Source: Bacteroidales bacterium UBA6248 (GTDB taxonomy: Bacteria > Bacteroidota > Bacteroidia > Bacteroidales > Lentimicrobiaceae). From it: a stretch of DNA of 18,966 nucleotides. The position numbers were made by a program, and so were the translations under genes. Shown in pieces: positions 14,136 to 18,966 of the stretch. The stretch lies in contig DJVU01000096.1 of assembly GCA_002441345.1 (NCBI GenBank), positions 1-18,966 on the forward strand. Direction: 5' to 3'. How positions within the stretch are numbered: the stretch's first letter is position 1; each line of letters starts with the position of its first letter. The notes under the pieces are model-generated. The model ran no database searches, had not been told where the DNA came from, and saw only the letters and a list, made by a program, of their open reading frames with translations.

Positions 14136-15863
14136 TCAGGTGTTGTATTTCCTGTGCTTTTCGCGAAGGGCTTTAATGGTTTCTTTGTCTCTGTTGTAGA
14201 TGTCTTTACGGTAATGAACCTCACCTGCTGAGGTGCCCCAGGCGGTAAGGTAAAACAGGTAAACGCCTGCCGGCGATTTCAGCACAACGGTTCGTTCGGC
14301 GCTGGCATTCATCGACTGTCTGATGCGTTCGGGCGTCCATTCAGGCATGTCGCGAAGAAGCAGTTCAGCCAGCTCAAACGGCTTCTCCACCCGTATACAG
14401 CCCGAGCTGAAAGTGCGCTCATCTCTGGCAAACAGCTCGCGCGAAGGAGTATCGTGCAGATAGACGTTATACTTGTTGGGAAACATGAATTTAACCTTCC
14501 CCAGCGAGTTCTGAGGCCCCGGCATCTGCCGGATGGTGTATTTCATCCCGTCGCGGTTCCAGTTTACGGAGGATGGATCAACGGCTTTGCCTTTGGAGTC
14601 ATAAACCCTCATGTTCTTTGATGCCAGATATCCTGTGTTTTTTCGTACGGCCGGCAGTACATCGTTGCGCTGTATGGTCGGAGGTACTGTCCATGCAGGA
14701 CTTAATACCATGTATGTAATTACAGAATTGAATACGGGTGTTTCACGGTAGTCGCGGCCTACAATGGTTCGCATGGTGAGAAGAGTATCGCTGCCGCTGA
14801 AGACATCCAGGGTAAAATCGGCGATATTTACGAACACGTAGGTTGATTCAAGCGAGTCGGGCATCCAGCGAAGCCGTTCCATGTTTACATATAGCTGATC
14901 AAGCTTGTCCGACAGTGGAATATTAAGAGCCTGGAGAGTATTTTTTCCGAGGACTCCGTCCGTGTTGAATCCGGAGATTTTCTGGAGTTTTTTTACTGCC
15001 TTTGCCATCTCTTCATCATAAACGATGCCCTCGTTGCCGGTATCGGATTTCAGAAATCCCAGAAATTTCAGCTTTTCCCGTATCGCAGGAATTGCTGAGG
15101 AAGAGTCGCCGGGCTTTAGTGAAGCAGTTTTCAGAGTGATATCCGTTTTGAAATCCTGGTCAATAAGCTGTTCAAGTCTTCTTGCTTCTTCTACCATAGC
15201 CTCATACCCGGGATGAGGCGGATAAAAGTGCCTGAATCCTTCATTTACACTGGTGCTGTCGAGCATCTGAAGAAGGTATTTGTCGAGCGGCAGGTCGGGT
15301 TTGCTTCGGCGGATGTTCCATTCTGCTTTCAGGCTCTCGCGATCCACCTTTCCAAAATATAAATGTGAGGCAGTAATAAACCAGGCATCCGTAAGCAACA
15401 TGTCCAGTCCCGCTAAAAATACTTCATCAAACATCAGGAGGGAGTCATTTTTCAACATTTCGATGGATTCACGGATTGCCGGGTAGTGGTAATGATCCGG
15501 TATAAGGCCGTGATACCGGAGCCCATCCAGGTAGTCGCAGAATTGCAGGGCTTTGTGCATTGAGTCGGGCTGACTGAACCACAGGAGGTTGAATGCACGT
15601 TCGGTATAAACCCTTGGGAGCAGCACCGAGGAGTAGAGGTCGAGGCCAAGGGCTTTATACCGCTCATCCGGCAAACGATTTTCCAGTGAAGTGCGGATCA
15701 GCACAGCTGCAGTTTCACGTGTTTCAGCAAACATGGCTTCTCTAACCCGTTTGATGCTGTCCTGATATGCCAGAGCCGGATCGGCTGGTTCGGCCGGTTC
15801 CTGTTTAATATTAGAGCAGGCTGCCGAAAGTAAAAGAAGAAAAACTGCTACCTGATATTTCAT
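14136..15863 (-). CDS. YcbB/LdtD-type L,D-transpeptidase lipoprotein
   Basis: A 575-residue cell-envelope L,D-transpeptidase of the YcbB (LdtD) type. The ATG at 15863 opens MKYQVAVFLLLLSAACSN, a lipoprotein signal with C16 as the predicted lipidated residue. A GTG at 15869 only adds two residues and I set it aside. Residues about 35-230 match the YcbB scaffold region. About 248-313 is a peptidoglycan-binding domain (IREKLKFLGFL, DGVLGKNTLQALN). About 340-520 is the YkuD domain: TPVFNSVITYMVLSPAWTVPP, then YLHDTPSRELF with H470, and FSSGCIRVEKP with nucleophile C489. The family forms 3-3 (mDAP-mDAP) cross-links that can replace beta-lactam-sensitive 4-3 bonds; carbapenem sensitivity here is untested. 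It follows pfkA after about 68 nt and precedes the YkuD_2 gene by 83 nt, all on the minus strand. Confidence 0.93.
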   Translation of the reverse strand: MKYQVAVFLLLLSAACSNIKQEPAEPADPALAYQDSIKRVREAMFAETRETAAVLIRTSLENRLPDERYKALGLDLYSSVLLPRVYTERAFNLLWFSQPDSMHKALQFCDYLDGLRYHGLIPDHYHYPAIRESIEMLKNDSLLMFDEVFLAGLDMLLTDAWFITASHLYFGKVDRESLKAEWNIRRSKPDLPLDKYLLQMLDSTSVNEGFRHFYPPHPGYEAMVEEARRLEQLIDQDFKTDITLKTASLKPGDSSSAIPAIREKLKFLGFLKSDTGNEGIVYDEEMAKAVKKLQKISGFNTDGVLGKNTLQALNIPLSDKLDQLYVNMERLRWMPDSLESTYVFVNIADFTLDVFSGSDTLLTMRTIVGRDYRETPVFNSVITYMVLSPAWTVPPTIQRNDVLPAVRKNTGYLASKNMRVYDSKGKAVDPSSVNWNRDGMKYTIRQMPGPQNSLGKVKFMFPNKYNVYLHDTPSRELFARDERTFSSGCIRVEKPFELAELLLRDMPEWTPERIRQSMNASAERTVVLKSPAGVYLFYLTAWGTSAGEVHYRKDIYNRDKETIKALREKHRKYNT

Positions 15864-15931
15864 GGGCACAATGGTATTATTCTCCGGTTTTTACATAAGA
15901 ATTATTACCTGCCGGAGCATATTAAAGTCTG

Positions 15932-16906
15932 TTATACTAGAAGGTCAACAATCGCAAGCAGATCCCGGTTCACTTCCTTGTGCAGTTTTATGGTTTTACT
16001 GAGCGGCACCAGAGTTATTTTGTTGTTTACAAGTCCGACCATCACATTGTTCTTGTTGCTGAGCAGGGCATCCACGGCGGCAACGCCCATTCTGCTTGCC
16101 GATACGCGGTCGTATGCGGTTGGTCGTCCGCCCCTTTGGATGTGCCCGAGAATGGAGACCCTGACGTCTGAGCCGGGGAGTTCTTTTCGCACCATATCGG
16201 CCATTTCCCAAATACTGGCTTCCCGTTCGCCTTCGGCAACGATGATAATGGATGATTTTTTAATTTCTCCCCGGTTGGTCATGGTTTTCATCATCTGCTT
16301 AACCTGCCCTTCAACTTCGGGAATAAGGATGGCTTCCGCGCCGGTTGCAATGCCGCTGCGAAGAGCGATAAACCCGGCTTCGCGTCCCATTACTTCCACA
16401 AAAAATATACGGTTATGCGAGCTGGCGGTGTCACGGATTTTATCCACGGCATCTACCACATTATTAAGGGCGGTATCGTATCCGATGGTGTAGTCGGTTC
16501 CGTAAAGGTCGTTATCAATGGTTCCGGGAATTCCGACCACGGGAAAATTATGCTCGCCGGCAAACTGGCTGGCACCTGCAAAAGAGCCGTCACCTCCTAT
16601 CACTATCAGCCCGTTTATTCCTTTGCTGATAAGATTATCGTACGCTTTCTTCCGCCCCTGCAAGGTCATAAATTCTTCGCTGCGGGCTGTTTTTAATATA
16701 GTTCCACCGGTTTGTAAGATGTTGCTTACATCCTGCGATTGCATGCGTTTGATTTCATTCCCGATAAGCCCGTCGTATCCCCTGACAATCCCGAACACTT
16801 CCAGTCCGTGCGATATTCCTGAGCGAACCACTGCCCTTATGGCAGCATTCATGCCCGGAGCGTCTCCTCCTGAGGTAAGAACGGCAATCCGTTTTATTTT
16901 TTCCAT
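15932..16906 (-). CDS. pfkA: ATP-dependent 6-phosphofructokinase
   Basis: Phosphorylates fructose 6-phosphate to fructose 1,6-bisphosphate, the committed cytoplasmic step of glycolysis. The 324-residue length matches bacterial PfkA. Seen: TSGGDAPGMNAAIR near the start, TARSEEF (residues 73-79), GGDGS (104-108) and GIPGTIDNDL with catalytic D131. G107 in GGDGS and G128 in place of the lysine of GVPKTIDND both mark the ATP-using rather than pyrophosphate-using type. MGREAGF (substrate binding) and GHIQRGGRPTAYDR are present too. The ATG at 16906 is set by MEKIKRIAVLTSGGD. It lies only 9 nt after the stop of mscS, so the pair is very likely co-transcribed. Allosteric behaviour cannot be judged from the sequence alone. 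Confidence 0.97.
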   Translation of the reverse strand: MEKIKRIAVLTSGGDAPGMNAAIRAVVRSGISHGLEVFGIVRGYDGLIGNEIKRMQSQDVSNILQTGGTILKTARSEEFMTLQGRKKAYDNLISKGINGLIVIGGDGSFAGASQFAGEHNFPVVGIPGTIDNDLYGTDYTIGYDTALNNVVDAVDKIRDTASSHNRIFFVEVMGREAGFIALRSGIATGAEAILIPEVEGQVKQMMKTMTNRGEIKKSSIIIVAEGEREASIWEMADMVRKELPGSDVRVSILGHIQRGGRPTAYDRVSASRMGVAAVDALLSNKNNVMVGLVNNKITLVPLSKTIKLHKEVNRDLLAIVDLLV

Positions 16907-16915
16907 AGTATGCTG

Positions 16916-17740
16916 TTACTGATTTGCTGAATATTTCTCTACAACATTCTGCACGACCAGGATAACATCCGATTTGATGGCGTCGTCCTTCCGGGTGGTT
17001 GCCGAGGTGTCGATCCAGAAACTTACCCTTGCGTCTGGCTTTCCCGATGCGATTCCGCTAATTCTTACAGCCGGAAGCCTGCCCGTTTTCAGCACTCCGT
17101 CAACCGTTGATACCGTCTTTTCCATTTCGGCAATCAGCATCGAATAATCCTGCTTTGGCGGAAGGCTCACTACAAAGTCGAGTCTCAGGAATCCGTCAAC
17201 GGTATAGTTAAAAAGCGGGGTTTTTATGATGTTGGCATTTGGGATATAAACGTCTTTTCCGTCAGGCGTTTTCAGTTGTGTAACCCTGATATTCAGTGAA
17301 ATTACTCTTCCTTTAACGGTGTTGGGGGGATTCCCCGTTTCAATGAAATCGCCTACCCGGAATGGCCGCTTAAAAGCCATGAGTATCCCGGCCAGGAAAT
17401 TTTCTCCAATGTCGCGCAAAGCAAATCCGATTACAAAGGCCGATATTCCCGCTCCTGCCAGTATGCTTGTTGTTATACCTGCAAAGCCCAGAATACGAAG
17501 GGCAAACAGCAGTCCGGTTATCAGTATTCCAAGCCGCAGCAGGGTAGCCAGAAACCCTGCCAGCAACGGGTCATCCATACGTTTCTTCAAACGTATATCG
17601 GTTGCCTTCCGCATCGATTTGGCAAGAAACCATACAATCAGCATCACGATTACTGCAAGCAGCAGTTTCGGTGTAATCTCCACCAGCCAGTCGTAATATG
17701 AATTCAGCTGGCTGCCCACATCCCTTAAAAAGTCATTCAT
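16916..17740 (-). CDS. mscS: Small-conductance mechanosensitive channel (MscS family)
   Basis: A heptameric inner-membrane channel that opens under membrane tension and releases solutes on hypo-osmotic shock. From the ATG at 17740 the product is 274 residues, close to E. coli MscS (286). Three hydrophobic segments are seen: about 22-42, 62-84, and the pore helix about 87-120 rich in Gly/Ala (TTSILAGAGISAFVIGFALRD followed by IGENFLAGI). The beta domain follows (RPFRVGDFIE, VKGRVISLNIRVTQLKTPDG, YIPNANI) and then the alpha/beta C-terminal domain. An upstream TTG at 17782 would add 14 residues, but the predicted promoter lies inside that extension, so I chose 17740. The gene is 9 nt upstream of pfkA, an unusual partner, and leads the mscS-pfkA-ldt-ldt series. 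The symbol reflects family; paralogues elsewhere are likely in Bacteroidota. Confidence 0.92.
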   Translation of the reverse strand: MNDFLRDVGSQLNSYYDWLVEITPKLLLAVIVMLIVWFLAKSMRKATDIRLKKRMDDPLLAGFLATLLRLGILITGLLFALRILGFAGITTSILAGAGISAFVIGFALRDIGENFLAGILMAFKRPFRVGDFIETGNPPNTVKGRVISLNIRVTQLKTPDGKDVYIPNANIIKTPLFNYTVDGFLRLDFVVSLPPKQDYSMLIAEMEKTVSTVDGVLKTGRLPAVRISGIASGKPDARVSFWIDTSATTRKDDAIKSDVILVVQNVVEKYSANQ

Positions 17741-17762
17741 CGTTCGGTTATTGTTGGTATGG

Positions 17763-17793
17763 CTAAGGTAGCAATTTTTCAATTTTCACTCAA
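17763..17793 (-). promoter_or_regulatory. Bacteroidota-type promoter of mscS-pfkA
   Basis: On the minus strand TTG (17793-17791), a 20-nt spacer, then TACCTTAG (17770-17763), one mismatch from TAnnTTTG. Transcription would start near 17756, about 16 nt before the ATG at 17740. This position favours 17740 over the TTG at 17782 as the mscS start. Confidence 0.55.
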
Positions 17794-17872
17794 TACGAAG
17801 CCATCAGCATCCCCGAAAGGGAAACGGGAAAATTGTTTTTTGGCATATCAAATGCGTTCTTCCGGCGAGAGC

Positions 17873-17901
17873 AAAAAAAAACCACCCGCTGAGGGGTGGT
17901 T
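17873..17901 (-). terminator. Intrinsic terminator of glyA
   Basis: On the minus strand an 8-bp perfect stem AACCACCC / GGGTGGTT (17901-17894 with 17887-17880) closes a 6-nt loop CTCAGC and runs directly into eight T (complement of A at 17873-17880). It begins 21 nt after the glyA stop. This is the clearest terminator in the window and separates glyA from mscS. Confidence 0.93.
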
Positions 17902-17922
17902 CGGTATAGTTTATCCGTAAGA

Positions 17923-18966
17923 TTACCAGGCAAAAAGCGGAAATTCGCCCATAAGCTCATTTACTCTGTCTCTAACGGAATCGATAACGGTTTCGTTGTC
18001 GGTGTTGCTGAGTACTTCATCGATAAGGTCAACAATAATGCCCATATGCTCTTCTTTCAGTCCGCGGGTTGTGATTGCGGGAGTGCCAACCCGGATGCCC
18101 GAAGTGGTGAAAGGCGATCTGCTGTCGAAAGGGACCATATTTTTATTGATGGTAATATCGGCCTTTACGAGGGTGTTTTCGGCAACTTTACCTGTAAGTT
18201 CAGGGAATTTGGAGCGCAGATCGATAAGCATCAGGTGGTTGTCGGTGCCTCCTGAGATTACGTGATATCCTTTCTGTACAAATGCATCGGCCATAACCCG
18301 TGCATTTTTTTTCACCTGAACAATGTATTCCATGAACTCATCGCTGAGGGCTTCACCGAAAGCTACGGCTTTAGCAGCAATAACGTGTTCCAGAGGTCCG
18401 CCCTGTATACCCGGGAATACGGCTGAGTCGAGCAGTGCCGACATCATTTTGATTTCGCCCTTCGGGGTTTTGAGTCCCCAGGGATTCTCGAAATCCTTAC
18501 CCATCAGAATCAGTCCCCCGCGTGGTCCGCGAAGCGTCTTATGGGTGGTGGTGGTTACGAAGTGGCAGTAAGGCACGGGGTCGTTAAGCAATCCACGGGC
18601 AATGAGTCCGGCCGGGTGTGCTATATCAGCAAGCAGTAATGCGCCAACTTTGTCGGCAATCTCACGCATGCGTTTGAAGTCCCAGTCGCGCGAGTAGGCT
18701 GATGCTCCGGCAATAATCAGCCTGGGTTTGGTTTCGAGGGCAACGGCTTCCATCTTGTCGTAATTGATGGTTCCGGTTTCTTCTTCAACGCCGTAGGCAA
18801 CGGGGTTATATAGGATACCCGATGAGTTGACCGGTGATCCGTGCGAAAGGTGTCCACCGTGGGCGAGGTTCAGACCCATAAAGGTGTCGCCTGGTTTCAG
18901 CACGGTCATCAGCACCGCCATATTGGCCTGAGCACCCGAATGCGGCTGCACATTGGCCCATTCGGC
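17923..18966 (-). CDS. glyA: Serine hydroxymethyltransferase (partial, N-terminus off the right edge)
   Basis: PLP-dependent cytoplasmic enzyme that converts serine and tetrahydrofolate to glycine and 5,10-methylene-THF, the main one-carbon source. 347 residues are visible, beginning AEWANVQPHSGAQAN; roughly 75-80 N-terminal residues lie beyond the window, judged from the usual length of about 420. Seen: LAHGGHLSHGSPVN, the PLP-contacting LLADIAHPAGLIA, the Schiff-base lysine in TTTTHKTLRGPRGG, VFPGIQGGP, and the C-terminal GTPAITTRG. An apparent start at 18951 is only an internal GTG codon. The gene ends in TAA at 17923 and is followed by a strong intrinsic terminator. No sign of damage. Confidence 0.97.
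   Translation of the reverse strand, partial: AEWANVQPHSGAQANMAVLMTVLKPGDTFMGLNLAHGGHLSHGSPVNSSGILYNPVAYGVEEETGTINYDKMEAVALETKPRLIIAGASAYSRDWDFKRMREIADKVGALLLADIAHPAGLIARGLLNDPVPYCHFVTTTTHKTLRGPRGGLILMGKDFENPWGLKTPKGEIKMMSALLDSAVFPGIQGGPLEHVIAAKAVAFGEALSDEFMEYIVQVKKNARVMADAFVQKGYHVISGGTDNHLMLIDLRSKFPELTGKVAENTLVKADITINKNMVPFDSRSPFTTSGIRVGTPAITTRGLKEEHMGIIVDLIDEVLSNTDNETVIDSVRDRVNELMGEFPLFAW

Noticed and set aside
15864..15869. GTG start at 15869 for the YcbB-type transpeptidase
   Set aside because: The ATG at 15863 gives the normal lipoprotein signal; the two extra residues are not needed.
15882..15917. Inverted repeat CTCCGG / CCGGAG between pfkA and the YcbB-type gene as a terminator
   Set aside because: Only 6 bp with a 24-nt loop and no T run on the minus strand, so I do not call it a terminator.
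15978..16493. 171-codon plus-strand frame inside pfkA
   Set aside because: Antisense to conserved pfkA codons; low-complexity Ser/Thr/Arg-rich composition typical of a shadow frame.

Overview
The window looks like a stretch of a Bacteroidota chromosome, most likely Bacteroidales/Marinilabiliales-like, of moderate G+C. Three things point there: a large secreted protein ending in a type IX secretion (T9SS) type B sorting domain, promoter-like sequences of the Bacteroidota form TTTG/TTG-N17..21-TAnnTTTG rather than the sigma70 form, and family subtypes typical of the phylum (XseA with a GIGHSTNET motif, a CPA2 antiporter with an ND/NTRG signature, a YkuD_2 L,D-transpeptidase). I see no tRNA or rRNA genes, CRISPR array, insertion sequence, integrase or phage gene.

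Left part (1-8885): a minus-strand M20 dipeptidase whose C-terminus lies off the left edge; a divergent plus-strand gene for a 1120-residue surface/secreted protein (choice-of-anchor L domain, Calx-beta-like segment, five tandem Ig-like modules, three PKD modules, T9SS type B C-terminal domain); gap (NAD-type GAPDH) behind a near-ideal Bacteroidota promoter; then, tail-to-tail with gap at a 2-nt spacing, a minus-strand sixA-like phosphatase followed by ppk1 (polyphosphate kinase 1).

Middle (8886-13374): a 604-nt AT-rich gap without a recognisable gene, then plus-strand xseA-xseB (exonuclease VII, 4-nt overlap), and 37 nt later a CPA2/CHX-like cation:proton antiporter with a C-terminal UspA-like region.

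Right part (13375-18966): a co-oriented minus-strand series read as mscS, pfkA (9 nt apart), a YcbB-type L,D-transpeptidase lipoprotein and a YkuD_2 L,D-transpeptidase. It is preceded by glyA (5' end off the window), which closes with a textbook intrinsic terminator. A TTG-N20-TACCTTAG promoter lies just before mscS, so mscS-pfkA-ldt-ldt may be one transcription unit linking turgor release, glycolysis and peptidoglycan cross-linking (inference).

Most genes are housekeeping. I do not see a clearly new system. The best leads are the mosaic T9SS surface protein with its internal base-composition break, the mscS-pfkA-ldt-ldt series, the CHX-like antiporter, and the unexplained 604-nt AT-rich gap. 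Several longer reading frames begin at TTG or GTG codons; for sixA, ppk1, mscS and the YcbB-type transpeptidase I preferred the downstream ATG, with reasons given in each entry.
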